Numbered from the stretch's first letter, positions 1 through 12,720 are shown. The stretch is 64,000 nt of DNA from Struthio camelus (GCF_040807025.1 NC_090943.1:560501-624500), one strand, 5' to 3'. The notes: generated from the letters alone by a model not told the origin. Numbers and translations are program-made.

Positions 1-3000
1 TGTGAAAACCCCTTCGCCGGCCGGTATTGCACTTTTACCGGCAATACTAGCAGTTATCTACGGTCATGACGAACACGCAGCGTGCAGATCGTTCTGCTAA
101 ACCGGCAGCACCCCTCCGTCGCTTTCCGCGGGAAGCATTTTCCGAAGGAGCGCTGCTTGCTTTAGCAAATATACACGGCAGTCTTCAGAGGACATGTGAT
201 TTTAGTTAGACTGCATGAAAAGGATTCCTTTTATAGACTTGATGGGTAAGCCAGCGGGCAAAGAGCTGACACTGCTTTGAGTAAGCAAAAATATTCTTTC
301 AGAATCTGCTCTATGCGAAGGAACAGCAGAGAGACACTGTGCTGAAACTGTGCTATCTTCGCGATAGCTACCACTGTTTCTGGAGCCGCTAAAGCACTTC
401 ACCCATTTTTGGTGTGTGAGCTGAGAACTTAAATCTGTTGTTTTTGTGATCTCCTAAATTTTTTTTTTTTACAGATGACAGAACCGATGAAAATGCTTAC
501 TGCCATCAATTGCAGCTCCCTTTTCTGCCAAACGCTTGATGGAAACTTCCAGCACGTCCCACGCGGGCGTATCAACCCACCGCAGCCGTGAGAAAGAGGA
601 AAGCTCCCTGAAGCGGGGCACCCACATCGGGTCAGGATGCTCAGTGCGCTCCGGCGCGCTCCCGCAGGCCGGCGCGGGCTCCCGCCCCTCTCGCTCCTCC
701 GAGACCTTTCCCTTTGCGCAGCGTCAAGTTGCGCACCTTCCGCTGCCGAAAGGTTTGGTGGGCTGGCTGCAAGACCTCCGGGTCTCCGCAAGGGAATTAT
801 CCCCTTTGGGTTTGTAATACGCAATCAGCTTGGGAGCTCGCGTGCCGCAGATCTTGCCCAACTCATCCTCAGAAAATTCTGAGTGAAGGGCTTGTTTTGT
901 GGCAAGAAGGAAGCTTTTAAAGCTGGAAACACTTTTAACTACCTTGCTACAGCTGGAAACAATGACAGCCACTGCTGTGATGTAATAGCTGGTATTCAGC
1001 TTCAGCAGAATCAGAAAGTCTTTTAACGCTCTGCTTGTACATGTATATTGAAAAGTGGCTGCAAACCTTGCAGGCGATGGACTCGGCCCTGACACCCGGA
1101 TTACCTACCCCATACAGCTGTATAAAATGCATACCAGACAGCCCTCTCCAAAACATCCTTTTCGTGGTTCCTTGAAAATACCCTTGCCATTACTGACGCT
1201 GCTGGTGGGATCCAGCAGTCGCCGTACAGTGTTGCCTGTGAACGCCACATGTTTTGCAAATAGGTTGTGTTTCTCCACAGTTTCTTGGATTAACACCACA
1301 GTTGCACTCAGTCAGCTCAGTAGCTCTAGTAACGTTGACCGTATGCCCCTGCTCTTCCAGTCACAGTTCTGAATTTATATGGGATAAATCTCTTCCCTGT
1401 CGTGACTGCACCCATCTGTAGCGACTGCACAGCACAGCGTACCATCAAGCCTTCGACAGCAATGCCCAAATGTGGGACCAAAGGCAGAAGCAGTTATGGC
1501 CTGGGTCTCTATTCCCCTGATGTCTCACGGGGGATCGGGAAGCATCTCCTCCACCAAGCCATAGGCGCCGCCTTGGACGTCTTAGGCTCCCTGCGGTGTG
1601 CAAAGCCAGAATATATTTTGCTGCAGTTGCTGAATCCACAGATTTGGAGTGCAGCTGCACAGCGCGCTCAGTCTGCTTTGCCGATGAATTCCTACCCGGC
1701 ACGCTTTCCCTGCGCTTCGCAGACTTCCTGTCCTCTTCACAGTCAGCTGCAATTATTTGCACAGACGTGTATGCGCCTGCACACAAGCTGCTCCCCTGCT
1801 GCCCCGTTTCTGCTGTCCGTGAGAGCACGGGGGTACTTGGCCATTAGGTCTTCATGAACTTGCACTTTCCTTTTGACGAATGGGGGGAACTTGGACAGAA
1901 CTACAAACAAGAGTTAAAAAAACTGCCTGTATTTGCATGAGTTAAGATAACGTGTGTAAGTGAGAGGAGCAGAATCAGGCCGTACAATTAAACAATGTCT
2001 AAAGGTGAGCTGTTCTTGCAAAATATCAACGGATGACCTCAGCGACACCATGGTTTGAACCACGTAACCTTTGCCCAAAGGAGACAGTAGAGCTCTGCTT
2101 GCACATGGGTCATCGTGACACCGTGCCAAACCTCGCTGCTCAGAGTAAGGAGCGCTGCGCTGCGCTCACCAGAGCCGGGGCGGCCTGGACCGGGTGCTGC
2201 AGGGAAACACACACCTCTGGTAACCTCCCCTCCTCCCCAGGAAGCGGGCCGTGAGCCTGGCTCGCGCCAAACGCGGTCCAGCGCTGTCTCACTCTGTGCG
2301 TCCACGCGCTGCCCTCGCGCTCGCGCTGTCTCAGCCTGGCAGGTGACGGTGCCTGCGATTCCCGGGCAGACACCCCATGAGACGGTCAAGCAGCCACGTT
2401 TCTCTCCAGGGGATGTTTCCTGCTGGTACTTTGATCAATTTTCTGCAACACTTTGTTGTTCAGAGGAATTTGTAAAGGCCCAAAGGCTGAGCGGGGAGGG
2501 CTGGCTGAGGATGCGGCCCAGGACCTTCAGGCGCTGCCTTGAGAGACGGTGCAGCGAGCGCGCTGGAGAAAGCAGCATTTCGCTGCGCTAGCTTCCGAGG
2601 GGTTTTACTTTGCAAGGCAAAACCAGCCTGCTGTGCTAGGATTACTGCTCTGAAAGATCAGCGGCTGCGAAGGAAAAGCCTTCAAGTCAAGATGAGCCGT
2701 CATCAAGAAAGGGTCTGTCAGCTGGCACTGCTGTAGCGCAGCAAGCTGGTGGCCTGGGGCTGCTGGACAGCTCGCTTCGAGAAACAGCCGCAGCACACGC
2801 TCCTGCCCCCTGCACTGAGGCGCCTTGGATCCCCGCTGCGCTTGTCCAGGGGTGATGGACGCTGCGGCAGGATCAGGGACGGCTCCGAGCGCCGGACAAG
2901 CGCGACCTCTCGGAGGCTTCCTCGGCTCCACAAGCCTCCGCCGCACGCAGCGCCAGGGCCCGTGCCTGGCTGCACGGGAGCAGCGGCGGCGGCGGTGCCC

Positions 3001-3240
3001 CACGTTGGCCGCGTGCCGCTGCGGGGCGCGGAGCGCGGTGGAGGAGCCAGGGCCCGCGAGGCAGCACGTGCTGCGGCTCCGCGAGGCAGGCGCAGGTCCG
3101 CGCAGCTGCCCGGCCGGCTGACAACTGGCAGGGGCTGCCTGCGGGCGCTGCCCCGGAGCTGCCTGCGCCCGCCCGGGGCTGGGCCGTCACCAGAGCGCTG
3201 GGATGGGGAAAGGCCTCGCTGCACAGCCGGAGGGGCTGCC
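1..3240. other. Left flank, no gene recognised
   Basis: Mixed-composition DNA with short open frames on both strands, none showing a recognisable domain, a run of splice-bounded exons or consistent codon use. GC content rises from about position 2100 towards the minisatellite on the right. A TATA-like TATAAAA lies near 1121, but no convincing exon follows it. It may be intronic or intergenic. Confidence 0.5.
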
Positions 3241-3246
3241 GACGCC

Positions 3247-3796
3247 TGGAGGTGTGGGTGAGCTGCAGGGGTGGGTGTGCTGCAGGGGTGTGGGTGTGCT
3301 GCAGGGGTGGGTGTGCTGCAGGGGTGGGTGTGCTGCAGGGGTGTGGGTGTGCTGCAGGGGTGGGTGTGCTGCAGGGGTGGGTGTGCTGCAGGGGTGTGGG
3401 TGTGCTGCAGGGGTGTGCACTGGAGGTATGTGTGCTGGAGGGGTGTGTGTGCTGCAGAGGTGTGGGCATGCTGCAGGGGTGTGCGCTGCAGGGGTGTGTG
3501 TGCCGGAGGTGTGGGTGTGCTGGAGGTGTGGGTGTGCTGCAGGGGTGTGCGCTGCAGGGGTGTGTGTGCCGGAGGTGTGGGTGTGCTGGAGGTGTGGGTG
3601 TGCTGCAGGGGTGTGCGCTGGAGGTGTGTGCACTGGAGGGGTGTGTGTGCTGCAGGGGTGTGCGTGCTGCAGGGGTGTGGGTGTGCTGGAGGTATGGACA
3701 TGCTGGAGGTGTGTGTGTGCTGGAGGTGTGTGCATGCTGGAGGTGTGCCTGCTGGAGGTGTGCGTGTGCTGGAGGAGTGTGCGTGCTGGAGGTGCC
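3247..3796. repeat. G-rich minisatellite, about 19-21 bp unit
   Basis: Tandem copies of a unit close to GTGTGCTGCAGGGGTGTGG, mixed with a variant ending in TGGAGGTGTGG. The array ends abruptly inside CR1 reverse-transcriptase sequence at about 3797, replacing the 3' part of that element. Long open frames cross the array in several frames on both strands because few unit phases contain stops; they are not evidence of a gene. Confidence 0.9.
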
Positions 3797-4530
3797 CAGG
3801 ATCCCATTGGCCTTCTTGGCCACAAGGCCACACTGCTGGCTCGTGGTCAACTTGTTGTCCACCAGCACTCCCAGGTCCTTCTCTGCAGGGCTGCTTTCCA
3901 GCAGGCCAGCCCCCTGCCTGTCCTGGTGCATGGGGTTATTCCTCCCCAGGGGCAGGACTCTGCACTTGCCATTGCTGAACTCCATGAGGCTCCTCTCCGC
4001 CCAACTCTCCAGCCTGTCCAGGTCCCTCTGAATGGCAGCACAGCCCTCTGGTGTGTCAGCCACTCCTCCCAGATTTGGATCATCAGCAAACTTGCTGAGG
4101 GTGCACTCTGTCCCTTCCTCCAGCACATTGATGGACCAACTGAACAGGATTGGAGCCAGTATTGACACCTGGCGGACACCTCTAGCTACAGGCCTCCAAC
4201 TAGACTCTGCGCCACTGACCACAACCCTCTGAGCTCTGCCATCCAGCCAGTTCTCAATCCACCTCACCCTCCACTCATCCAGCCTGCACTTCCTGAGCTT
4301 GCCTGTGAGGATGTGATGGGAGACAGTGTCGAAAGCCTTGCTGTAGTCCAGGGAGACAACACCCCCTGCTCTCCCCTCATCTCCCCAGCCAGTTGTCCCA
4401 TCAGAGAAGGCTCTCAGGTTGGTTAAGCATGATTTCCTCTTGGTGAATCCATGCTGACTACCCTTGATCACCTCCTTATTCTCCATATGCTTAGAGAGAG
4501 CATGTGGGATGAGCTGCTCCATCACCTTTC
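3797..4530 (-). mobile_element. CR1 LINE fragment (reverse transcriptase)
   Basis: On the minus strand this encodes the middle and C-terminal part of a CR1 reverse transcriptase: the HGFT..KSCLTNL region, the [14 protein letters not shown] block, and a decayed catalytic box reading FADDPNLGG. The PQGSVLGP block is changed to RQVSILAP. The copy is 5' truncated near 4530, as is usual for CR1. Its 3' part and 3' UTR are missing and replaced by the minisatellite at 3796. It is an inactive relic. Confidence 0.92.
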
Positions 4531-4699
4531 CAGGGATTGCTTGACTTCTTGCTCAGTGGGATGCACCGTTCTTGAGCTTGGAGGAGGAGGAGGAGATCCT
4601 TGAATGTTAGCAGCTTCTTGGACGCCCCTTCCTTCTAGGGCGCTATCCCATGGGATTCTTCCAAGCAGGTCCCTGAAGAGGCCAAAGCTTGCTCCCCTG

Positions 4700-4985
4700 A
4701 AGTCCAGGGTCTGGTGCTGTCCCTGACCTCCCCATGCTGTCGTTGATCTCCCCATGATGTCCCTGACTTCCCAGTGCTGTCCCTGACCTTGCTGCAATGT
4801 CCCTGACCTGCCCATTATGTTTCTGACCACCCTGTCCTGTCCTTGACCTTCCTGTGATGCCCCTGGCCTCCCCATCCCTGACCTCCCCGTCCCATCCCTG
4901 ACCTCTCTGTGATGTCCCTGATGTCCCCGTCCTGTCCCTGACCTCCCCATCCCATCTCTGACCTCCCCGTGGTGTCCCTGACATG
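4700..4985. repeat. Degenerate minisatellite (TGTCCCTGACCTCCCC type)
   Basis: Irregular tandem repeats of about 20-22 bases based on TGTCCCTGACCTCCCCATG, with many substitutions and length changes. It runs directly into the more regular 53-bp array to the right. Older and more diverged than its neighbour. Confidence 0.75.
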
Positions 4986-5580
4986 GCAGTGCCTCCCCTA
5001 CCCCTCCTGGCATCCCATGGCAACATCCTGTCCCCATGGCAACACCTCCCCTACCCCTTCCTTCCCTCTGGCAACACCTTGTCCCCATGGTGATGCCTCC
5101 TCTGCCCCTCCTGGCATCCCATGGCAACACTCTGTTCCCATGGCGACGCCTCCCCTGCCCCTCCCGGCATCCCATGGCAACACCCTGTTCCCATGGCGAC
5201 GCCTCCCCTGCCCCTCCCGGCATCCCATGGCAACACCCCGTCCCCATGGCAATGCCTCCCCTACCCCTCCTGGCATCCCATGGCAACACCCTGTTCCCGT
5301 GGTGACGCCTCCCCTGCCCCTCCTGGCATCTCTTGGCAACGCCCCGTCCCCATGGCGACGCCTCCCCTGCCCCTCCCGGCATCCCATGGCAACACCCTGT
5401 TCCCATGGTGACGCCTCCCCTGCCCCTCCCGGCATCCCATGGCAACACCCCGTCCCCATGGCAATGCCTCCCCTACCCCTCCTGGCATCCCATGGCAACA
5501 CCCTGTTCCCATGGTGACGCCTCCCCTGCCCCTCCTGGCATCTCTTGGCAACGCCCTCGCCCCCGTGGCGACGCCTCCTC
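4986..5580. repeat. 53-bp minisatellite of X-box-like sites
   Basis: About eleven copies of a 53-bp unit; successive CAT(C/T)CC landmarks fall near 5114, 5168, 5221, 5274, 5327, 5380, 5433 and 5486. Each unit carries one or two CCATGGCAAC or CCATGGCGAC cores. Variants such as GTCCCCATGGCAAC match the RFX X-box consensus GTNRCC-N(0-3)-RGYAAC at all but one base. The array ends at the edge of a CpG island that contains a perfect X-box. Long open frames through it are repeat artefacts. Confidence 0.88.
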
Positions 5581-5581
5581 C

Positions 5582-5595
5582 GTCACCATAGTAAC
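5582..5595 (+). promoter_or_regulatory. RFX X-box, perfect consensus match
   Basis: GTCACCATAGTAAC fits GTNRCC-AT-RGYAAC at every position. RFX factors bind this palindromic motif, often in promoters of ciliary genes. A second site, GTCGCTGTGGCAAC at 5745-5758, has one mismatch. Binding itself is inferred. Confidence 0.6.
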
Positions 5596-5900
5596 CCCCC
5601 GCCTCGGGCCGGCGGCTGGGCGGGCGGCGCGCACGCGCGGACGGCCCGGCAGGGGTCGCGAGGCGGCCGCTCTACGGTCGGCGCCGCTGCGGGTGCCGGA
5701 GGCGCCATAGAGGGGCGGCGGCGGCGGCGGCTAGAGCGGCGGCCGTCGCTGTGGCAACGCGGCCTGCCGGGGGCGCGAACGGGTGAGCGGCGGAGGAGCC
5801 TGTGTCTGCAGGGCTTCCAGGTCAGAGGTGCGGCGGGTGGACGAGGTGCCCGGAGAGCCGGCTGCGCCGCCCGGCGCGGGGCCTTAGGAGCTCGTCACTG
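5596..5900 (+). promoter_or_regulatory. CpG-island promoter with a possible 5' exon
   Basis: Dense CpG sequence, including CGCGCACGCGCGG and GCGGCGGCGG runs. It contains an X-box-like site and, at 5783, a good splice donor (AACGG|GTGAGCGG), suggesting an untranslated first exon ending at 5782 on the plus strand. No downstream coding exon could be recognised, so the gene it serves is unknown; it could also drive a minus-strand gene lying outside the window. Confidence 0.5.
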
Positions 5901-6479
5901 TTAATCTGTGACAAGCTGCAAGCTGCGTGACGAGCTGGTTCTGTAATTAAGGAATACGGCGATGCCGTTATCATCGCAGCAAGGCGGCCCCTCTCTCGTC
6001 CTGATCGTGTAGGATGCCTGTCGCTCTCCAAGGCTTCGTGTTCGGGGCAGACGTGGTTTGGCGGTGGCAAGAATTGCGGAGCTCCTGCCGTCGCTGGAAG
6101 TCTTACGCAGCCCGAGATAGACGTGGCCTTTGGGATAGCGCGATTCCCTTGTTACTCTGGAGGATGAGGCAGGACATTGCACAGCCTCTGACTGGAAGGC
6201 CATCCCTTTTTAAAGAGGGAGATTGCTAAACGCTCTGCAAAAACAGCTGCTCAAAATATTGCCAAAGATGCACAGGGCACACCTCTCCGGTAGCTCTGAG
6301 TAAGGGGAGTCTTACTCAAAAATACTCATTTTCTGTGACTGTTAGCCTGCAGTGAATTTCTCTTCTGTGAGCACATTCAGGCTCCTCTTGACCTTGAGTT
6401 TCGAAATTGGGACCTACTTGCTTCACTGGTGGTCCCAGTTCCAAAGCTGGGGAGACAGTGAACAGTCAGGCAATCCTCC

Positions 6480-6700
6480 TCCACCTTCTCCCGCCACCTG
6501 TGACTTTGCAGACCTTCACCATCTTCCTGATAGTTTCTTCTCCCAATCTGAAAAGTCCCAGCACGCTGTGTGGCATGAGGAAGCTGTTCTAGACCTTTGG
6601 CCACCTCTGTTGCTGCTCTCTGAGCCTTTCCCAGCTCCAGTCTATCCTTTTGAGAGAAGGGGCCCAGAAGTGCTCGCTCTTTTCAAGAGTTGGGTGAATA
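6480..6700 (-). mobile_element. Possible ancient CR1-like relic
   Basis: The run from AGGAAGCTGTTCTAGACC to GGGGCCCAGAAGTG resembles a heavily mutated minus-strand CR1 segment corresponding to the part of the reverse transcriptase ending in the FWAPQ region. Divergence is high and the limits are approximate. Confidence 0.35.
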
Positions 6701-8244
6701 TGGAGATAAGCAGTAGCGCAGTGACATTCTCTTTTGCTTTCTCTTTTGTTTCTGTTTGCTTTGTTTTTGACCTCCACTTGTCTCATATGCCTTTGATCTG
6801 TTTGTCTACTTTTCACTGATTAAGATGGAGCATAGAGCAGAAGTACGTTTAGTAAGGGCTTTGCCAACTGACTTTAACATGGTTGTGCGTGGAGGCTTTA
6901 ACAACCTGATAAACCAGAGAAGAAATGTGCTATTTGGCTTCCTGTGAATAAACATTTCACCCTTCTCTCTTGTGCCTTATTTGGGGATCCCCCTGCACAG
7001 AAAACATTCTTAGATGTCTCCTGAGACCGGTTTCTTATGAGTCAGCTGCCTCAGAGGCCTGTCACCTCGGAGTCAGTAACGCCAATATAATCTGGGTGGA
7101 CACTGGCTGGCAATGTGTCTAGCTGGTCCTGAGAGTGGGCAGGTTTTGATTTGCTACCTCTCAAAGCAGAAGGTTTTATAAAGAATGTTTTGAATGTGGT
7201 ATTTCATACTACACATCTGCAAGACCCTTGTTCTGGTGACTGTTAGCCATCATTCTTCTTTCCCTTCACTATCACAGCAAAGATTATCTTGTGAACGGAT
7301 TGGAAAAAAAGTGTTTTGAAGAATTAGTGCAAAGGGGTTGGATGATGATGCAATTTATAAAACACAAATATAATGTTAGTACATGTCTGGAAAGTTTCAA
7401 ACATGTTTCAGCAACTGTTGTGTTTCTTGCGAGACTTTTGTCGTATTTGTCAGCGGAAGACCTGTTCCTGGTTTATATGGAAAAAAATTGTGTTTGTTTT
7501 CATCCCATTTCAAAATTAAAAAAAAGACTCCTGCAAACCGTGTAACAAGCAACAGAAATGGGATTATGTAAAAGTTGAAAGGATGACACAGTAAGTACCT
7601 CAGTGACTTTTCTCCTGATGGTTGATGACAGTGTACTGTAGTCTGCGATGAACATTAGCAGATGTGGCAGTAACTCCCTGCCAGCAGTGACAGCTGCGAC
7701 AGAAGAAGAGTTTTCAGTTTACCAGGGCTTTCTATAAAGTGTCTGGTCTTGAAGTGAGCTTAAAATAGGAGAGAGCTGAAGCTGAAGGCTCTATGGATTA
7801 AATCGCACATAGAAACATGAGTAACAGACCGCTGTGTGCACACCACCTTTGTCTCTCAGGCAGATATTTGCTGACCTGTCTTACTGATCACTTGAACCTT
7901 GTTCCTAAACCATTCCTTTATACAGACAGTCTTTAGACCTTCTAGAGACTCACTGGCTGTACTTTGCTCCTGCTCTGCATGAAGCGGGGTGGATTTCTCT
8001 TTGTCTTCACCACCTTGTCTTGTACATCAGATACTTTTAAAGCCTGAAGGCATAAAACTGAGCTTTACCATGTTGTTTTAAGACTGTCCTTTGAGACTGC
8101 CAGGCCTCTCAGGGTGCAGAAGTGGTTGCTGCGGTTCTGAAGTTTTCCTCCCTTGGAGGAGCAGTTCTGCGTTGCTCAGCGCCAAATACATTTTTTCCCC
8201 CCTGCATGTTCCATTCACCGTGAGGGTGAGTGAGCACTGAGGGT

Positions 8245-8387
8245 GAGGTTATGGAGTCTCCATCCTTGGAGATGTTCAAGACCTGACAGATGTGGTCCTG
8301 GGCAGCCTGCTCTAAGTAACCCTGCTGGACCAGATGATCTCCAGAGGTTCCTGCCAACCCCAACTATTCTGTGTTTCTGTGGCTGCA
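8245..8387 (+). mobile_element. CR1 LINE 3' end fragment
   Basis: Plus-strand CR1 3' UTR: GGAGTCTCCATCCTTGGAGA, then TCCTGGGCAGCCTGCTCTAA, the GACCAGATGATCTCCAGAGG block, and a terminal ATTCTGTGTTTCTGTG close to the CR1 octamer tail. Only the last ~140 bases remain, a typical severely 5'-truncated insertion. Confidence 0.85.
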
Positions 8388-11300
8388 GTCGAAAGCCGTA
8401 TAATCAAAAGAATCGCAAAACATAACGGTGGCCCAATAAACTCCTTCATCTGTTTCACTAGCTGTTTCTTTCTTTCAAGAGTAAGTCTTCCATTACTCAG
8501 GCTTTTTATGAGTTTATGCTTCTTTTGGGGACCCTGATACAGTGTTTTGTCAGAGAGATGTTTCCTTTTAAGGCATGGAGGGCTGTTTTTGAAAGGACAG
8601 CTACTAAATCACCTGACCTTAGTAGAGCCCTTGCAGTTGGAGGAGAACAGCATAAACAGTTTTAAAAGGGCCCTATTCCTTTCCACACAACTGCATGTTT
8701 TTCTCAACAGGCTGTTGTCCCGGCTGGAGGGCAGACCCACTCTTAATCCTTAGGAGTAGAGACTGTTAAATCTGTCCCTTCTCTCTGTTCCCTTTGGGTA
8801 CAAAAAGGATCTGGATAGCCCTCTAGTTGCATCTCAATAGCTTCTAGAAAGAACCCGTGCACTCGAGGATGCCTCTGACTCACCACAGTTGCAAGCTGCA
8901 ACTTTTCCCAGGGTTTTTTCATCGCAGTCATGTAGGCTGTGTTTAGATTAATGCTACAACTCCTCCCCTTTGACAGAATATACCCTGGGCTGTGTTGGTG
9001 AGACCTGGCAATGTGCATGCTTGGTCAAGGCTGTGTCGATTTTGTCATTTTTTTCAATAACAGAGTCCATCATGTCATCTGTAATAACCAGATTTTTTTT
9101 TAAATTGCCTGAGAATAGCTGATTATCGCTAAGAGCAAAAGGAAGCTCTCTGCAGAATTATAAAAGGACGTTACCGGGCAGTGTTTCCTACAGTTGCCCA
9201 CAACTGTAGAGCACACAAAATCTTCAAGTTTAACAGAGCATTTATTTAGTATTATCTACACTGCAACACAGGGGTAACTGTGTTACAGAGTAGATAAAAG
9301 GTAACACAGCTGGGGAAACTCCCTCAAGTATTTCAGGGGGAAATTTCTCCATATGCTCGAAACAGAGATTTGAACTTTGATAAACTCACAGGGGCCAGAA
9401 GATGATCTTTGTTGTTTAGGGTTTTGGCAGCATGCCTGCTGTGCTGCTGTCTTTTCGGGGTCTTCTCCAAATGTGGCAGAACAGTCAAGAGCTACTTCTT
9501 TGCAACTGTCCGTGTGAGGTTTTTCTCCCCACCTCTCAGGCTGCGGAGTAATCCCTTTGACTTGTGTGGAGGCCTTTCTGTCTGACAACATGTCCCTGCA
9601 TGTTTTGGATGTGCTGGCACAAGCGCTCTGATTGCCGATACAACCTCGCTTGCGAGGCGTCCTGAACCAGCCCCGGAGGAGGCTCCCCGCTCTGCCGCTC
9701 GGCGCGCGAACCACGGGACGGATGTTGTGGTACAGCAATGACCCTGCAACATCTCTAGCACGCACTGTGCTTCCAAGCAAGAGGCGGCGACACGTTCGTA
9801 TGAGCAGTGTCAGTGTGACGCTCTGTGGCATCCTTCCAAGATGTGCCCTTCATTTCCTTGCTGATACTCACATAATGAAATCTCATATCCTGGTGAAAGC
9901 TAATTACACAAGGGTTAATTGGGTTCTCTGGTGTGGGTGTCCCGGAAGTGTGATCTTTAGGCAAAAATACCTGACAAAGGTTTCTGAAACAATTGAGCAA
10001 GTTTTCATTCAATTGATCAAATTTTGCTGGAGATTGTGACATTGTCCTTCTGTTTTTCTTCACTGGTACCCAGGCAGAGTGGGTGCTAGAGAGGGTCTAT
10101 ACATCATTTACTGTTTTAAAGGAAATGTTAACATTTTCTTTCCAAGGAAGGCCTTTGGTGTCATTGTCCTGATCTGTCCTGTGCAGGATGCAAGCCTGCC
10201 TCAGCATTTTGATGTTCTGCTCACAAGACCAGAGCAGCTCCTTTGTGAACTCAGAAGTTGTATCTCTTGTTCCGTTGCCCTCCTAGAAATGTATTTATTT
10301 ATTCTGCCAACACCACCGTGCTGCCCTGCAGGCAAAGGTCAGATGATATTCTGATTTTTTGATGTAATAGAAAGGTGGAAGAAATGTCCTTTACAGACTT
10401 CAAACCCCATCATCTGGAAGAGTCTGCAGATTCTTCATGGGTGGCAGATTCAAGCACTCTGCAACATGACTGTCCAGAGACTGCACTTCTGTGAATACCG
10501 GGTTATGCCCCTGGGTAACCACATCCAGCCTCACCTTCTCCTTCAGTAGCTGGTTAACCGTGATGTAGCCCCCATAACTGTTAGCACTGTATGTGCTAAG
10601 TACAGACCCAGAAATTTGTGTCTTTAATGGTATTAAGAAAAGGATGACAGACATGCTTCTGTATCTTATATTTCCTTGGTCCTTCCACCTTCAGTCACGT
10701 TGCAAAAATATAATTGGGAAAATGTCTCCCAGTCTCATGTATTCATTCAGAATTGAAAAAAAAAAAGTAATTTTTGGACTTTTCATGATTCTATTTGAGT
10801 CATGAAGCACAAATGAGTTTTCACATCAGCGTGAACTGCAACACTGTCCCGTGCTTCCTTTCACACTTCCCACCTCTGTGCATGTGATTGGCACTTAGCA
10901 AACAGAGTTTTAACCAAGCATGTGGCCTGGTTATCAGCTGTCGAAACCCCTCAGACAGCCAAGCCCGTTTTAGAATGACAATACAGCCTACAACTAGGGC
11001 ATCCCAAAAAAGCCACTTGAGGTCATCTGCATACGTCGCACTCAAAGATGACACAGAAACGGCAAGAGGGGCTGTATCTGTGTAATGACTGGCATAAATC
11101 ATGAGAGCTTCCTGCTCCAGGTAACTTTTTTTACACCCAGAGCGCCACATTAATACAACTATTCGACAAGATGGAAGAAGTCTTTGAGTACCCGTGAGTC
11201 TCTCATCTTTTCGAGAACTCCCAGGGTCCGTTCTCTCTGCACAGCACAGCCTGAATACTGGCCTGGAAATGCTTTTCAAACACTGCGGCATTGTTGAGCA

Positions 11301-11929
11301 TGATCTTTTCTTAATCCAACTGCCCCAGTTTCTCCTGCAACTTTCTCACCCTGCCTAACAATTCTGTACCATGGGGTCACCAGCAGATGGGGAAGACATG
11401 AGGCTGCCTGCAAAACTGAGGGGTTTTTATTCCTTTTCCATGATATAATACAAGTGTGAATGTTTGCAATATGTCTCTTTATACTTGATGCAATGCCTCT
11501 GGCTACTGTTTTTTAAATTCCGTGTGCCGTGAGCTCACTGAAGCAGCCTGGCCTGCTTGTTACAAACCAAGGAAAATAAAATCCCCCAATTCATGCTTTT
11601 GAGGGATACATGTGTGAAGAAGTCTGCAGCTAAACTCTTGTGGTGCTGGTCATAGCTTAAAGGAACAGGTTTTCTAGAAGAGAGGCTGTAGCACGTTTGT
11701 CAGCCATCAAGAAAGTTGTTCTCCACCGGGAAGGAAAGCGAAGCACAGGGTGGTTAGCGTGCAATTAGGGCAGCATACGGACCACAGAGACACTGCCGCG
11801 TAGAAGGGAAGGCAGAGGCAAATCTTTACGCTATGACGGTGAAGTGTGCTGCCTCCCCAAGCGTGCCACTTCTATTCTTTTAACCTCCTTTTTCCCACAG
11901 TTTGCCTTGCACGTGATGATCGATGTCGG

Positions 11930-12720
11930 TTCTGAATCCTGACGGGGGCACGTGCTGTGCACGGCTGCAGGCGACAGTAACCTGCGGCGGTGCTGGGGCC
12001 TCTGCGCCCGGTGTCCGTGGAAAGCGGCTGCCTCCCTTGCCGGCGTCTCGCTGAAAGCCCGTCTGCGGCGAGGAGCTTTCCAGCGAGGGCGCTGGCGGTC
12101 GGCCCAGCCCGGAGGAGGCCGTCGCCCAGCGTGCTGCGGGTGAGCGGCATGGCGGTGCGCGCTGCCGAGGCGGCCGAGACCGTCGTCAACATCAGCGTTG
12201 CCTTGGAGTTGTTGCTGTTCTACCTGGTCCTGCTGCAGCCTGGACCGGCCGCGGGGGGACGGGCGCGGGACGCTCCGAAGAGGGATGCAGCGTTGCCGCG
12301 TGCTTCAGTCTGCACAACTCTCTCCCGACGCACGGTTCCAAAATCTCCGCCGCCAGCGGCTGCGTTCCCGGCAGGCTGCTGGCCCGGGGACGGCGGGATT
12401 TTCGCTGCCTCCCGGTTACGTAAGCGACGGCGGTGCCGGCTGCGCCACCCGCTCCCCGGGCCACCTTCCCCTGGGCAGCGAGGCAGCACCACGGTTTAAC
12501 TGCGGCTCTGCACCCCCGGCAGGCGGGAGGCCCAGCCGGCCCCCGGCACAGCACGCAGCCCCCGTGGCGCCTGCCGCCGTGCGAGCCGCGCGCCCGCGCT
12601 CGTGCTGCTGCCGCGTCCCAGGCGCCCACGGCCGCTCGGCGAGGTTGCTCGTATGTGAGAACGGCAGCTGAAGCTGAGCTTGGAGACGCACGTACCTAAC
12701 GCGGGTGTTTCAGCTGTCTG
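11930..12720 (+). promoter_or_regulatory. CpG island, possible promoter
   Basis: CpG-dense block with a donor-like GCTGCGG|GTGAGCGG at about 12139. An ATG at 12149 opens a frame whose first part is hydrophobic (VALELLLFYLVLLQPG), but it soon becomes GC-driven low-complexity sequence without a known domain. I call only the CpG island; gene identity and direction are unknown. Confidence 0.4.

Larger units (their letters stand above)
5901..11890. other. AT-richer non-coding stretch
   Basis: Lower GC than its surroundings, with homopolymer runs and relics of CR1 elements annotated separately. Open frames are all short and none has a recognisable domain. It would fit a large intron of a transcript starting at the 5.6-kb CpG island, but nothing proves this. 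Confidence 0.5.

Noticed and set aside
4522-5551. Repetitive open frames of about 300 codons on the minus strand
   Set aside because: Products of the 53-bp minisatellite and its degenerate neighbour.
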